64,000 bases of DNA from Leclercia adecarboxylata. Its GTDB lineage: Bacteria; Pseudomonadota; Gammaproteobacteria; Enterobacterales; Enterobacteriaceae. Below the pieces are notes generated by a model. The model had not been told where the DNA came from, did no database searches, and saw only the letters and a list, made by a program, of their open reading frames with translations. Positions 21,503 to 30,740 of the stretch are shown in pieces; position 1 is the first letter of the stretch; each line of letters starts with the position of its first letter. A program made the translations under genes and the position numbers. The DNA is taken from NCBI RefSeq assembly GCF_006874705.1, contig NZ_CP035382.1, positions 682,001 through 746,000 on the forward strand. The letters are read 5' to 3'.

Positions 21503-22789
21503 CTGGAACACATCTCTACCACCACGCTGATCGTCACCCTGATCGTCATGGTGGTTATCTCTGCCTATTTCTCCGGCTCGGAAACCGGCATGATGACGCT
21601 GAACCGCTACCGGTTACGTCATCGCGCCAAACAGGGTAACCGGGCCGCACGTCGCGTGGAAAAACTGCTGCGTAAACCGGATCGCCTGATAAGCCTGGTG
21701 CTTATCGGCAATAACCTGGTCAACATTCTCGCTTCCGCGCTGGGAACCATTGTCGGCATGCGCCTGTACGGCAACGCCGGGGTGGCTATCGCCACCGGGG
21801 TGCTGACCTTTGTAGTGCTGGTCTTTGCCGAAGTGTTGCCGAAGACCGTTGCCGCGCTTTACCCCGAGAAGGTCGCCTATCCCAGCAGCTTCCTGCTGGC
21901 GCCGTTACTCATTCTGATGATGCCTCTGGTCTGGCTGTTAAACGGCGTGACGCGAGTGCTGATGCGTATGATGGGCATTAAAGCGGATGTGGTGATCAGC
22001 AGCGCGCTGAGCAAAGATGAACTGCGCACCATCGTGCATGAGTCGCGCTCGCAAATCTCCCGCCGCAATCAGGATATGCTGCTGTCGGTGCTGGACCTGG
22101 AAAAGGTCAGCGTCGACGACATCATGGTGCCGCGCAATGAGATCGTCGGTATTGACATCAATGATGACTGGAAAGCCATTGTTCGCCAGCTGACCCACTC
22201 CCCGCATGGCCGCATCGTTCTGTACCGTGATTCCCTGGATGACACCATCAGCATGCTGCGCGTGCGCGAAGCCTATCGGCTGATGACCGAGAAGAAAGAG
22301 TTCACCAAAGAGGTGATGCTGCGCGCAGCGGATGAGATTTACTACATCCCGGAAGGCACCCCGCTCAGCACCCAGTTGATCAAGTTTCAGCGCAATAAAA
22401 AGAAAGTGGGGCTGGTGGTCGATGAGTATGGCGATATCCAGGGGCTGGTGACGGTCGAGGATATTCTGGAAGAGATTGTGGGCGACTTCACCACCTCCAT
22501 GTCCCCTTCCCTCGCTGAAGAGGTCACGCCGCAAAATGACGGCTCGGTGCTGATTGACGGCAGCGCGAACGTCCGTGAACTCAACAAAGCCTTTAACTGG
22601 CAGATGCCGGAAGACGAGGCTCGTACCATTAACGGCATGATTCTGGAAGCGCTGGAGGAGATCCCGGCAGCAGGTACGCGGGTGCGTATTGGCCAGTACG
22701 ATATTGATATCCTGGACGTGCAGGACAATATGATTAAGCAGGTAAAAGTATTGCCGGTGAAACCGCTCAGGGAGAGCGTCGCGGAGTAA
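21503..22789 (+). CDS. yfjD: CNNM/CorB-type transporter YfjD (DUF21-CBS pair-CorC_HlyC)
   Basis: The 428-residue membrane protein has an N-terminal DUF21 (CNNM) transmembrane domain. A CBS pair (about 200-330) and a C-terminal CorC_HlyC domain (about 345-425) follow; the family is linked to Mg2+/Co2+ efflux. No ATG fits the family start. The E. coli-like N-terminus (EHISTTTL) continues upstream of the ATG at 21548 to a CTG at 21503. That CTG is preceded by AAGGAG at 21491-21496, so I place the start there. ypjD ends 18 nt upstream. Confidence 0.9.
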   Translation: MEHISTTTLIVTLIVMVVISAYFSGSETGMMTLNRYRLRHRAKQGNRAARRVEKLLRKPDRLISLVLIGNNLVNILASALGTIVGMRLYGNAGVAIATGVLTFVVLVFAEVLPKTVAALYPEKVAYPSSFLLAPLLILMMPLVWLLNGVTRVLMRMMGIKADVVISSALSKDELRTIVHESRSQISRRNQDMLLSVLDLEKVSVDDIMVPRNEIVGIDINDDWKAIVRQLTHSPHGRIVLYRDSLDDTISMLRVREAYRLMTEKKEFTKEVMLRAADEIYYIPEGTPLSTQLIKFQRNKKKVGLVVDEYGDIQGLVTVEDILEEIVGDFTTSMSPSLAEEVTPQNDGSVLIDGSANVRELNKAFNWQMPEDEARTINGMILEALEEIPAAGTRVRIGQYDIDILDVQDNMIKQVKVLPVKPLRESVAE

Positions 22790-22793
22790 GCTG

Positions 22794-22829
22794 TTGTAGG
22801 CCGGGACAGGCGAAGCCGCCGCCCGGCAC
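22794..22829. repeat. REP (repetitive extragenic palindrome) element
   Basis: GTAGGCCGGG...GCCGCCGCCCGGC is an imperfect palindrome of the enterobacterial REP type. It lies between the convergent yfjD and grpE genes, where it may stabilise mRNA 3' ends. Confidence 0.75.
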
Positions 22830-22842
22830 TACGGGAGGCAAA

Positions 22843-23436
22843 TTACGCCTTTGCTTTCGCTACGGAGACCATCGCCGCGCGAATAGTACGACCGTTCAGG
22901 GTATAGCCTTTTTGCATTACCATCAGCACGTTACCGGCAGCAACGTCCTCAGACTCTACCATCGCAATCGCCTGGTGCACGTTCGGATCCATCGGCACGT
23001 TGGTATCAGCAACCACTTCGACGCCAAACTTCTTCACCACGTCGAGCATGGATTTCAGCGTCAGTTCGATTCCTTCAACCATTGGAGCCATGTCCGGGTT
23101 CGCTTTATCCGCTACTTCCAGCGCGCGATCCAGGCTGTCGATCACCGGCAGCAGTTCGTTGACGAATTTCTCCAGCGCAAATTTATGCGCCTTTTCAACG
23201 TCCAGCTCGGTACGGCGACGCAGGTTTTCCATTTCCGCTTTGATACGCAGGATGCCATCGCGCTCGCGATTCTGGGCTTCAGTGACCTGAGCTTCCAGAT
23301 TCGCAATTTTTTCATCGCGCGGATCCACCTGCTCAGCACCAGCCTCAGGCTCTGTAGCCTCAACTTCTTCGTGCTGCTCCGTGATAATTTCTTCCGGGGC
23401 TTGCCCCTCAGGCGTTTTCTGTTCTTTACTACTCAT
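22843..23436 (-). CDS. grpE: Nucleotide exchange factor GrpE
   Basis: GrpE releases ADP from DnaK and completes the DnaK-DnaJ-GrpE cycle that feeds ClpB. The 197-residue product begins [16 protein letters not shown] as in E. coli; the longer frame from 23460 is not used. A long N-terminal helix/coiled coil (about 35-135) is followed by the beta-wing domain with the signature [19 protein letters not shown] and [18 protein letters not shown] consensus sigma-32 promoter precedes it. It is divergent from nadK. Confidence 0.97.
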   Translation of the reverse strand: MSSKEQKTPEGQAPEEIITEQHEEVEATEPEAGAEQVDPRDEKIANLEAQVTEAQNRERDGILRIKAEMENLRRRTELDVEKAHKFALEKFVNELLPVIDSLDRALEVADKANPDMAPMVEGIELTLKSMLDVVKKFGVEVVADTNVPMDPNVHQAIAMVESEDVAAGNVLMVMQKGYTLNGRTIRAAMVSVAKAKA

Positions 23437-23483
23437 GAATTTCTCCGCGTTTTTCTGCATTCAACTCCCTAACTTCGCTTATT

Positions 23484-23509
23484 ATGGGGATCAGTTTCCG
23501 GGATTCAAG
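23484..23509 (-). promoter_or_regulatory. Sigma-32 heat-shock promoter of grpE
   Basis: The minus strand has CTTGAA (23504-23509), 14 nt, then CCCCAT (23484-23489) followed by AAT. This is a near-perfect sigma-32 promoter about 50 nt upstream of the grpE ATG. Confidence 0.92.
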
Positions 23510-23557
23510 GGAACAAGCCACATTGTCATCATTCAATCGCACAAGGACCTTCAGAAA

Positions 23558-24436
23558 ATGAGCAACCATTTCAAGTGTATTGGGATTGTCGGTCATCCAC
23601 GTCACCCTACAGCGTTGACGACACATGAAATGCTCTATCGCTGGCTATGTGCGAAAAATTACGATGTGATTGTTGAACAACAGATTGCTCAGGAACTGCA
23701 GCTAACAAACGTAAAAACCGGCACGCTGGCGGAAATCGGTCAGCAGGCTGACCTGGCAGTAGTGGTCGGGGGCGACGGGAATATGCTTGGTGCCGCGCGA
23801 ACCCTCGCCCGTTACGACATTAAAGTCATCGGCATCAACCGTGGCAACCTGGGCTTTTTGACCGACCTTGACCCGGATAACGCCCAGCAGCAGCTCGCAG
23901 ACGTGCTGGAAGGCCACTACATCAGTGAAAAACGCTTTTTGCTGGAAGCCCAGGTGTGCCAGCAGGATTGCCAGAAACGGATCAGCACCGCCATTAACGA
24001 AGTGGTACTGCACCCGGGAAAAGTGGCGCATATGATTGAGTTCGAGGTCTATATCGACGAAATCTTCGCCTTCTCGCAGCGCTCCGATGGCTTGATTATC
24101 TCGACACCTACCGGCTCCACGGCCTACTCGCTCTCGGCGGGCGGCCCGATTCTGACTCCGTCGCTGGATGCCATCACGTTGGTGCCAATGTTCCCGCATA
24201 CCCTCTCGGCTCGCCCGCTGGTGATCAACAGCAGCAGCACCATTCGTCTGCGCTTCTCTCACCGCCGTAACGACCTGGAGATCAGCTGCGACAGCCAAAT
24301 CGCGCTGCCGATCCAGGAAGGGGAAGACGTGCTGATCCGCCGCTGCGATTATCACCTCAATTTAATTCACCCGAAAGACTACAGCTATTTCAACACATTA
24401 AGCTCCAAGCTCGGCTGGTCGAAAAAATTGTTCTGA
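23558..24436 (+). CDS. nadK: NAD kinase NadK
   Basis: NadK phosphorylates NAD+ to NADP+. The 292-residue product has the [11 protein letters not shown] active-site motif (near residue 71) and the SPTGS-type motif [16 protein letters not shown]. It ends in [11 protein letters not shown] like the E. coli protein. The start [12 protein letters not shown] at 23558 agrees with the family; upstream in-frame ATGs fall inside the grpE promoter. AAGGA lies 10 nt upstream. Confidence 0.97.
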   Translation: MSNHFKCIGIVGHPRHPTALTTHEMLYRWLCAKNYDVIVEQQIAQELQLTNVKTGTLAEIGQQADLAVVVGGDGNMLGAARTLARYDIKVIGINRGNLGFLTDLDPDNAQQQLADVLEGHYISEKRFLLEAQVCQQDCQKRISTAINEVVLHPGKVAHMIEFEVYIDEIFAFSQRSDGLIISTPTGSTAYSLSAGGPILTPSLDAITLVPMFPHTLSARPLVINSSSTIRLRFSHRRNDLEISCDSQIALPIQEGEDVLIRRCDYHLNLIHPKDYSYFNTLSSKLGWSKKLF

Positions 24437-24455
24437 AATAGCATCCAGCACTTTA

Positions 24456-24495
24456 CTGGATAAAAAACCAGTTTATACTGTACACAAACACAGTT
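24456..24495 (+). promoter_or_regulatory. recN promoter with two LexA (SOS) boxes
   Basis: Two LexA-type palindromes flank the -10 region: CTGG-ATAAAAAA-CCAG at 24456-24471, and CTGT-ACACAAAC-ACAG at 24478-24493, the canonical CTGT-N8-ACAG form. The -10 TATACT (24474-24479) is shared with the second box, and a -35-like TTTACT lies at 24453-24458. E. coli recN is one of the most strongly SOS-induced genes and has the same layout. Confidence 0.9.
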
Positions 24496-24521
24496 ATGGT
24501 TTTTCATACAGGAAAACATTT

Positions 24522-26183
24522 ATGCTGGCACAACTGACCATCAGCAACTTCGCCATCGTTCGTGAGCTCGAAATTGATTTCAACAGCGGCATGACGGCTA
24601 TCACCGGGGAAACCGGGGCCGGTAAATCTATTGCGATTGATGCGCTCGGGCTGTGCCTTGGCGGTCGTGCTGATGGCAACATGGTTCGCGCTGGCGCCAG
24701 CCGCGCCGATCTCTGCGCCCGTTTCTCCCTGAAAGATACGCCTGCCGCCCTGCGCTGGCTTGAACAGAACCAGCTCGAAGATGGACGTGAGTGCTTACTT
24801 CGCCGGGTTCTTAGCAGCGACGGCCGCTCCCGCGGCTTTATCAACGGCACCGCGGTACCGCTCTCCCAGCTGCGCGAGCTGGGTCAGCTGTTAATTCAGA
24901 TCCACGGGCAGCACGCTCATCAGCAGCTGATCAAGCCTGAGCAGCAGAAGTCATTACTCGACGGCTATGCCGGTGAGTCTGACCTTATGCAGCTGATGGC
25001 AGCGCACTATCGTCAGTGGCATCAAAGTTGCCGTGAGCTGGCGCTGCATCAACAGCAGAGCCAGGAGCGGGCGGCTCGCGCCGAACTGCTGGCTTATCAG
25101 TTGAAAGAGCTGAACGAATTTAGCCCGCAGCCGGGCGAGTTTGAGCAGATCGACGAAGAGTACAAACGCCTCGCCAACAGCGGTCAGCTGCTCTCCACCA
25201 GCCAGCAGGCGCTGAACTTAATGGCAGACGGCGAGGATGTGAATCTGCAAAGCCAGCTCTACACCGTGCGCCAGCTCGTGACCGAACTGGCGGGTATGGA
25301 CAGCAAAGTGTCCGGCATGCTGGATATGCTGGAGGAGGCGGCGATTCAGATCTCCGAAGCCAGCGACGAGCTGCGCCACTACTGCGAACGGCTGGATCTC
25401 GATCCAAACCGCCTGTTTGAGCTGGAACAGCGCATTTCGCGTCAAATTTCCCTGGCGCGTAAGCACCACGTTTCGCCGGAAGAACTGCCTGCCTTCCACC
25501 AGTCCCTGCTTGATGAGCAGCATCAACTCGACGATCAGGCCGACTCGCTGGAGACCCTCTCTCTGGCCGTTAGCGTGCATCATCAGCAGGCGATGCAAAC
25601 CGCCACGCAGCTGCACAATGTTCGTCAGCGTTACGCTCAGGAACTCAGCCAGCACATCACGGAGAGCATGCATCTGCTGTCGATGCCGCACGGTGTTTTC
25701 ACCATTGACGTGAAGTTTGAGGCCAACCATCTGACGGCAGAGGGCGCAGACCGCATTGAATTCCGCGTGACCACCAACCCGGGCCAGCCGCTGCAGGCTA
25801 TCTCCCGCGTTGCGTCCGGCGGTGAGTTGTCGCGTATCGCCCTGGCGATTCAGGTGATCACCGCGAAGAAAATGGAAACCCCGGCGCTGATCTTCGATGA
25901 AGTGGATGTCGGTATCAGCGGCCCGACCGCGGCGGTAGTGGGTAAACTGCTGCGTCAGCTTGGCGAGTCCACCCAGGTCATGTGTGTGACCCACCTGCCG
26001 CAGGTTGCCGGATGTGGCCACCATCACTTCTTTGTCAGCAAAGAAACCGACGGTGAGATGACCGAAACGCACATGCAGCCGCTGGACAAACGCGCCCGTC
26101 TGCAGGAGCTGGCCCGTCTGCTGGGTGGCAGCGAAGTCACCCGCAACACGCTGGCGAATGCGAAAGAACTGCTTGCTGCCTAA
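24522..26183 (+). CDS. recN: DNA repair SMC-like ATPase RecN
   Basis: RecN is an SMC-like protein that acts early at double-strand breaks with RecA. The 553-residue product has Walker A GETGAGKS (near residue 31) and a long coiled-coil middle (about 160-370). The C-terminal part has the signature [13 protein letters not shown] and Walker [13 protein letters not shown]. It ends in LLAA, the ClpXP-type degron known from E. coli RecN, so the protein is probably removed after SOS. Two LexA boxes control it. Confidence 0.97.
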   Translation: MLAQLTISNFAIVRELEIDFNSGMTAITGETGAGKSIAIDALGLCLGGRADGNMVRAGASRADLCARFSLKDTPAALRWLEQNQLEDGRECLLRRVLSSDGRSRGFINGTAVPLSQLRELGQLLIQIHGQHAHQQLIKPEQQKSLLDGYAGESDLMQLMAAHYRQWHQSCRELALHQQQSQERAARAELLAYQLKELNEFSPQPGEFEQIDEEYKRLANSGQLLSTSQQALNLMADGEDVNLQSQLYTVRQLVTELAGMDSKVSGMLDMLEEAAIQISEASDELRHYCERLDLDPNRLFELEQRISRQISLARKHHVSPEELPAFHQSLLDEQHQLDDQADSLETLSLAVSVHHQQAMQTATQLHNVRQRYAQELSQHITESMHLLSMPHGVFTIDVKFEANHLTAEGADRIEFRVTTNPGQPLQAISRVASGGELSRIALAIQVITAKKMETPALIFDEVDVGISGPTAAVVGKLLRQLGESTQVMCVTHLPQVAGCGHHHFFVSKETDGEMTETHMQPLDKRARLQELARLLGGSEVTRNTLANAKELLAA

Positions 26184-26334
26184 ACTTTTTCGGTATCTCA
26201 GGGTCATACAGAACAATAAAAACGCCGACAGACCGGACGCCAGAGGTTTTAATGTGGTGAAAGGTCTATTATCATCGGCATATTACATATGAGCCGTCGC
26301 GTATTGCCCGGGCCCGAAAAGGAATCAAATCACT

Positions 26335-26676
26335 ATGCGCTGTAAAACGCTGACCGCTGCCGCAGCGGTTCTTCTGATGATGACCGCAGGCTGCTCCACT
26401 CTGGAAAAAGTGGTTTACCGCCCTGACATCAACCAGGGGAACTATCTCGCTCCTAACGATGTGTCTAAAATCCGTGTCGGTATGACGCAGCAGCAGGTTG
26501 CCTATGCCCTGGGCACGCCGATGATGTCCGATCCGTTCGGCACTAACACCTGGTTCTACGTGTTCCGCCAGAAGCCTGGCCATGAAGACGTGTCCCAGCA
26601 GACTCTTACGCTGACCTTCAACAGCAGCGGCGTGCTGACCAACATCGACAACAAACCGGCGCTCACCAAAGAGTAA
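26335..26676 (+). CDS. bamE: Outer membrane assembly lipoprotein BamE (SmpA)
   Basis: BamE is a small lipoprotein of the BAM complex that stabilises BamD and BamA and binds phosphatidylglycerol. The 113-residue product has lipobox MTAGC (Cys near 20) and the SmpA/OmlA fold with [14 protein letters not shown] and NTWFYVFRQ. It lies downstream of recN and is closed by a terminator shared with ratB. Confidence 0.96.
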   Translation: MRCKTLTAAAAVLLMMTAGCSTLEKVVYRPDINQGNYLAPNDVSKIRVGMTQQQVAYALGTPMMSDPFGTNTWFYVFRQKPGHEDVSQQTLTLTFNSSGVLTNIDNKPALTKE

Positions 26677-26691
26677 GGTTTCAGAAACGCA

Positions 26692-26716
26692 AAAAGGTGC
26701 TCATTGAGCACCTTTT
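26692..26716. terminator. Bidirectional terminator between bamE and ratB
   Basis: The stem AAAAGGTGCTC/GAGCACCTTTT with a 3-nt loop has an A run on the left and a T run on the right. It can therefore end both the rightward bamE and leftward ratB transcripts. Confidence 0.9.
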
Positions 26717-26736
26717 TTGTTTTATCAGTAACCAGT

Positions 26737-27024
26737 TTATTTTGCGGACTTCTCCGCACGCTGGCGACGCAGCTCTTTCGGGTCGGCAATCAGCGGGCGA
26801 TAGATCTCAATCCGATCGCCGTCCTTGACGCTGTCTCCCAGTTTGACCGGACGACTGTAAATCCCGACTTTGTTTTTCGCCAGATCGATATCGCTGCGCA
26901 GCGTCAGCAGGCCAGAGGCACGGATCGCCTCTTCAACGGTGGCGCCCTCTTCCAGGGTTACGCGCTGCAGATACTGCTTTTCCGGCAGCGCGTAGGCTAC
27001 TTCCACCACGATGTTAGCCGGCAC
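26737..27024 (-). CDS. ratB: RnfH-family ubiquitin-like protein RatB
   Basis: The 95-residue protein belongs to the RnfH (UPF0125) family, a beta-grasp fold of unknown biochemical role encoded next to ratA. Sequence features are [26 protein letters not shown] and the basic tail [11 protein letters not shown]. The start is a GTG at 27024 with AGAGGT upstream; the longer in-frame ATG start inside ratA is unlikely. The start overlaps the 3' end of ratA by 11 bp, so the two are coupled. Confidence 0.9.
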   Translation of the reverse strand: MPANIVVEVAYALPEKQYLQRVTLEEGATVEEAIRASGLLTLRSDIDLAKNKVGIYSRPVKLGDSVKDGDRIEIYRPLIADPKELRRQRAEKSAK

Positions 27025-27451
27025 TGTAGACCTCTTTAGCGCGCACCGTGAAGGCCTGAACCATATTCGCCGCCAGCTCTTTAAATACGCGTCCAAACGC
27101 CAGCTCAATCAGGGCGTTGGTAAACTCAAAGTCGAGATGAAACTCGATCCGGCAGGCATCGGCACTGAGCGGGACAAACTTCCATCCGCCCATCAGTTTC
27201 TTGAAGGGCCCATCCACCAGATGCATCAGAATACTCTGGTTATCGGTCAGCGTATTGCGGGTGGTAAAGGTTTTGCTGATCCCGGCTTTGGAGACATCCA
27301 CCGCTGCCGTCATTTGCGTCGGGCCTGAGTCCAGCACGCGGCTCCCGGTACATCCCGGGATAAACTGCGGATATGACTGAACGTCATTCACTAACTGGTA
27401 CATCTGTTCCACACTGTAGGGGACAAGCGCAGTACGACTAATCTGAGGCAT
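27014..27451 (-). CDS. ratA: Ribosome association toxin RatA (START/polyketide cyclase-like)
   Basis: RatA belongs to the START-domain coenzyme-Q-binding COQ10-like family. In E. coli, overproduced RatA binds 50S subunits and blocks 70S formation, though its role in normal physiology may be in quinone handling. The product from ATG 27451 ([13 protein letters not shown]) has 145 residues, with AGGA upstream; an in-frame ATG at 27490 gives 158. The family core ([29 protein letters not shown]) is complete. It is divergent from smpB. Confidence 0.92.
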   Translation of the reverse strand: MPQISRTALVPYSVEQMYQLVNDVQSYPQFIPGCTGSRVLDSGPTQMTAAVDVSKAGISKTFTTRNTLTDNQSILMHLVDGPFKKLMGGWKFVPLSADACRIEFHLDFEFTNALIELAFGRVFKELAANMVQAFTVRAKEVYSAG

Positions 27452-27607
27452 AACATTTTTCCTGATCAAACAACCAACAAATAATAACATTTATCACCTG
27501 TTAAAAAAACGCTGAGCCTCATCTCGTGCTAATATAGCGCGTTAGACCTCACAGGACGCAATGAGGTGACTTTTTGACATCAGATTACCTACGGCTTCAC
27601 GACACTT

Positions 27608-28090
27608 ATGACGAAGAAAAAAGCACATAAACCTGGCTCGGCAACCATTGCGCTCAACAAGCGTGCCCGCCACGAGTATTTCATTGAAGAAGAATTAGAA
27701 GCTGGCCTTGCGCTGCAGGGCTGGGAAGTTAAATCGCTGCGTGCGGGAAAAGCCAACATCGGTGATAGCTACGTGATCTTCAAAGACGGCGAAGCCTTTT
27801 TGTTTGGCGCAAACTTTCAGCCGCTGACGGTCGCCTCTTCTCACTACGTTTGCGATCCTACCCGCACCCGTAAGCTACTGCTGAACAAGCGCGAGCTGGA
27901 TTCCCTCTTCGGACGAATCAATCGCGAAGGTTATACCGTGCTCGCCCTGTCGCTGTACTGGAAGAACGCCTGGTGCAAAGTGAAAATCGGCGTGGCGAAA
28001 GGTAAGAAGCAGCACGACAAACGTAACGATGCCAAGGATCGCGAGTGGCAGGTCGATAAAGCGCGCATCATGAAGCACGCAGGCCGTTAA
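27608..28090 (+). CDS. smpB: SsrA-binding protein SmpB
   Basis: SmpB binds the tRNA-like part of tmRNA and brings it to stalled ribosomes for trans-translation. The 160-residue product has the full family length. It contains [18 protein letters not shown], the [14 protein letters not shown] core, and a basic C-terminal tail ([25 protein letters not shown]) that reads the empty mRNA channel. It lies immediately upstream of ssrA, its RNA partner. Confidence 0.97.
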   Translation: MTKKKAHKPGSATIALNKRARHEYFIEEELEAGLALQGWEVKSLRAGKANIGDSYVIFKDGEAFLFGANFQPLTVASSHYVCDPTRTRKLLLNKRELDSLFGRINREGYTVLALSLYWKNAWCKVKIGVAKGKKQHDKRNDAKDREWQVDKARIMKHAGR

Positions 28091-28180
28091 TTTCCGGATA
28101 CTTATTGAGCGATTCAATAAGTCAGCGTTCCGGACTGGTATCCGGGCTGATAATTCTGGTATACTTGCTGTAACACTATT

Positions 28181-28544
28181 GGGGCTGATTCTGGATTCGA
28201 CGGGATTTGCGAAACCCAAGGTGCATGCCGAGGGGCGGTTTGCCTCGTAAAAAGCCGCAAAAAAATAGTCGCAAACGACGAAAACTACGCTTTAGCAGCT
28301 TAATAACCTGCTAAGAGCCCTCTCTCCCTAGCTTCCGCTCTTAAGACGGGGATCAAAGAGAGGTCAAACCCAAAAGAGATCGCATGGATGTCCTGCCTGG
28401 GGCTGAAGTGTTAAAACTAATCAGGCTAGTTCGTTAGTGGCGTGTCTGTCCGCAGCTGGCGTGCGAATGTAAAGACTGACTAAGCATGTAGTACCGAGGA
28501 TGTAGAAATTTCGGACGCGGGTTCAACTCCCGCCAGCTCCACCA
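28181..28544 (+). ncRNA. ssrA: Transfer-messenger RNA (tmRNA)
   Basis: The 364-nt tmRNA starts GGGGCTGATTCTGGATTCGA and ends with the T-arm GGTTCAACTCC and CCA (28542-28544). The tag frame at 28271-28303 encodes ANDENYALAA, then TAA. Together with SmpB it rescues stalled ribosomes and marks the nascent chain for ClpXP. The 3' end, a common integration site for phages and islands (CP4-57 in E. coli K-12), is intact here and no integrase gene follows. Confidence 0.98.
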
Positions 28545-28587
28545 AAATTCTTTGTAGATGGTCACCAGAGCCTGATACGAAGTCCTG

Positions 28588-28622
28588 AAAGCCCGCACGG
28601 CGCAAGCCTGCGGGCTTTTTTG
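28588..28622 (+). terminator. Intrinsic terminator of ssrA
   Basis: The stem AAAGCCCGCA/TGCGGGCTTT with an 11-nt loop is followed by a T tract, 43 nt after the tmRNA CCA end. Confidence 0.92.
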
Positions 28623-28658
28623 TATCCTCAATTTATCCAGCGAAAGCCATTAGCCCCG

Positions 28659-29660
28659 TCAGAACCCTTCCAGCACAATCTTCCCAACCGCACGTCCGGT
28701 CTCTAACTGCGCATGAGCTTTCTGCACATTCGCCGCCGTGATCGTCCCGTAGTGTTCACCCAGCGTGGTAGCGATCACCTGCTCATCAATCAGCGTTGCG
28801 ACGCGGGTCAAAAGCTGGTGCTGAGCGATCATATCCCGGGTTTCAAACATCGAGCGGGTGAACATAAACTCCCAGTGCAGGGAGATGCTCTTCGCCTTCA
28901 GCGGGCGGGCATCCAGCGTTTCGGGATCGTCAATCAGCGCCAGTTTGCCCTGCGGCGCCAGGGCCTTAATAATTTCCGCATAGTGCGCGGCAGTGTGGTT
29001 CAGGCTGGCGACGTGAGTCACCTCGTTGATCCCCTGCGCGGCAAGCTCTTCCGACAGCGGCTTGCTGTGGTCGATAACATAATGCGCCCCCGCCTCCCGT
29101 ACCCACTGCTGGCTTTCCGGGCGCGACGCCGTGCCGATCACGGTCATTTTTGTCAGCTTGCGTGCCAGCTGAACGAGGATCGACCCCACCCCGCCTGCGG
29201 CGCCGACGATCAGCAGCGTATCCCCTTCGTTGCCCTGCTCCTGAACGCCCAGCCGATCGAACAGCATTTCCCAGGCGGTGATCGCCGTTAACGGCATCGC
29301 GGCGGCCGCGGCGTTATTCAGGGCCTTTGGCTTCAGGGCCACAATGCGCTCATCCACCAGCTGATACTCGCTGTTGCTGCCCGCCCGGCCCAGCGCCCCG
29401 GCATACCAGACCTCGTCACCCGGCGAGAAAAGGGTCACCGCCTCACCGACGGCGGTAACAGTTCCTACCGCATCCCAGCCGAGAACCCGCGGCGTATCCC
29501 CGGTAAACCCGGCACGGACCTTGGTATCCACCGGGTTGACGGAGATAGCTTTCACTTCAATCAGCAGGTCGTGCCCTGTTGCCGTCGGCTGCGGCAGCTC
29601 AATCTCGTGCAAAAAATCGATGTTGTCTGGTGCAGAACGGGTAATAGCAATGGCTTTCAT
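28659..29660 (-). CDS. Zinc-type alcohol dehydrogenase family oxidoreductase (quinone reductase-like)
   Basis: The 333-residue protein is a medium-chain dehydrogenase/reductase. It has an N-terminal GroES-like domain (NPVDTKVRAG, LGWDAVGTVTAVG) and a Rossmann domain with the NAD(P)H motif GAAGGVGSI near residue 153. The catalytic zinc Cys residues are absent, so it fits the zinc-independent NADPH:quinone-reductase-like branch; the substrate is unknown. It is divergent from a LysR-type gene 102 bp away, which is its likely regulator. Confidence 0.87.
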   Translation of the reverse strand: MKAIAITRSAPDNIDFLHEIELPQPTATGHDLLIEVKAISVNPVDTKVRAGFTGDTPRVLGWDAVGTVTAVGEAVTLFSPGDEVWYAGALGRAGSNSEYQLVDERIVALKPKALNNAAAAAMPLTAITAWEMLFDRLGVQEQGNEGDTLLIVGAAGGVGSILVQLARKLTKMTVIGTASRPESQQWVREAGAHYVIDHSKPLSEELAAQGINEVTHVASLNHTAAHYAEIIKALAPQGKLALIDDPETLDARPLKAKSISLHWEFMFTRSMFETRDMIAQHQLLTRVATLIDEQVIATTLGEHYGTITAANVQKAHAQLETGRAVGKIVLEGF

Positions 29661-29762
29661 AATCTCTCCGGCGTTTTATCCACTGTGTCGCAATAATTTG
29701 ATGGTAAAGCGAAGCAGTGACGGGAAAAATAGCCTCGCAGAGACAAGACTTATACTCGGGAG

Positions 29763-30671
29763 ATGAAAATGGTGCGGCTTGAGGATCTGATACTGTTCGT
29801 ACGCGTCGCTGCCCTGAGCAGCTTCAGCGATGCGGCACGAGAGGCGGGCGTCCAGCCGGCGCAGGTCAGCGCCGCTATCAAACGGCTGGAGTCGTCGCTG
29901 GCTATCCGGCTGTTTGCGCGCTCCACCCGCAGCCTGCGCTTAACGCCGGAGGGCGAGGCCTGGCTTCCCTACGCGCGACAGATGCTGGATGCCATGTACG
30001 CCGGGATGCAAAAAATCCAGGCCCCGGAACAGGAGATCTCCGGCACCCTGCAGATCGCCGTCCCGTCGGATTTAGGCCGCAATTTGCTGCTGCCGGTGTT
30101 TCAGGCGTTCGACGAACGCTATCCCGCATTACGGCTGCGCATTTTTTTCTCCGACCAGGTGGCGGATGTTTTTAAGGATCCGGTCGATATCGCCTTTCGC
30201 TACGGCACACCGGAAGATGCCTCCTATATCGCCCTCCCCGTCGCTCCCGACAACCGCCGCGTGCTGGTGGCGTCGCCCGGGTGGGTCGCCCGCCACGGCG
30301 ATCTGCCGCATCCCGAGGCGTTAAGCCGGGTCAACGCCCTCACCTTTGTCCTGCGCGGACGCCTGCACGATCGCTGGACGTTTTTCCGCGACGGCGAGAC
30401 GCACAGCGTGAACGTCAGCGGCAGCATGATGAGTGATGATGCCGAGGTGATCCGCCGCCTGGCGGTCGCCGGAGCGGGGGTAGCGTACAAATCCTGGCTG
30501 GATGTCGCAGAGGATGTCCACGCCGGTCGGCTGCGGGTTTTAATGAAAGACTATGAGGGCGAAAGCGTGCCGCTGAACATGATCTGCCCGCATCGCCAAC
30601 AGCTCTCCACGGGCGTCAGGTTACTGTATGAGGCGGTCAAAGCCTGCTGTGAGGGGCAGGCAACACGTTAA
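29763..30671 (+). CDS. LysR-family transcriptional regulator
   Basis: The 302-residue protein has an N-terminal winged helix-turn-helix (about 5-63: FVRVAALSSFSDAAREAG...VSAAIKRLESSLAIRLFARSTRSLRLT). A LysR substrate-binding domain (about 90-295) follows. The divergent arrangement with the oxidoreductase gene is the usual LysR layout, so that gene and itself are the likely targets. The effector is unknown. Confidence 0.9.
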   Translation: MKMVRLEDLILFVRVAALSSFSDAAREAGVQPAQVSAAIKRLESSLAIRLFARSTRSLRLTPEGEAWLPYARQMLDAMYAGMQKIQAPEQEISGTLQIAVPSDLGRNLLLPVFQAFDERYPALRLRIFFSDQVADVFKDPVDIAFRYGTPEDASYIALPVAPDNRRVLVASPGWVARHGDLPHPEALSRVNALTFVLRGRLHDRWTFFRDGETHSVNVSGSMMSDDAEVIRRLAVAGAGVAYKSWLDVAEDVHAGRLRVLMKDYEGESVPLNMICPHRQQLSTGVRLLYEAVKACCEGQATR

Positions 30672-30740
30672 TCCTCTGGAAGACGATATTTGCCTGCTTT
30701 TTTGATACGAAAAGCGGCAAAAATGCGCTATAAAAGCCGC

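Noticed and set aside
28505..28544. A tRNA-like sequence ending in CCA
   Set aside because: It is the tRNA-like 3' part of tmRNA and not a separate tRNA gene.
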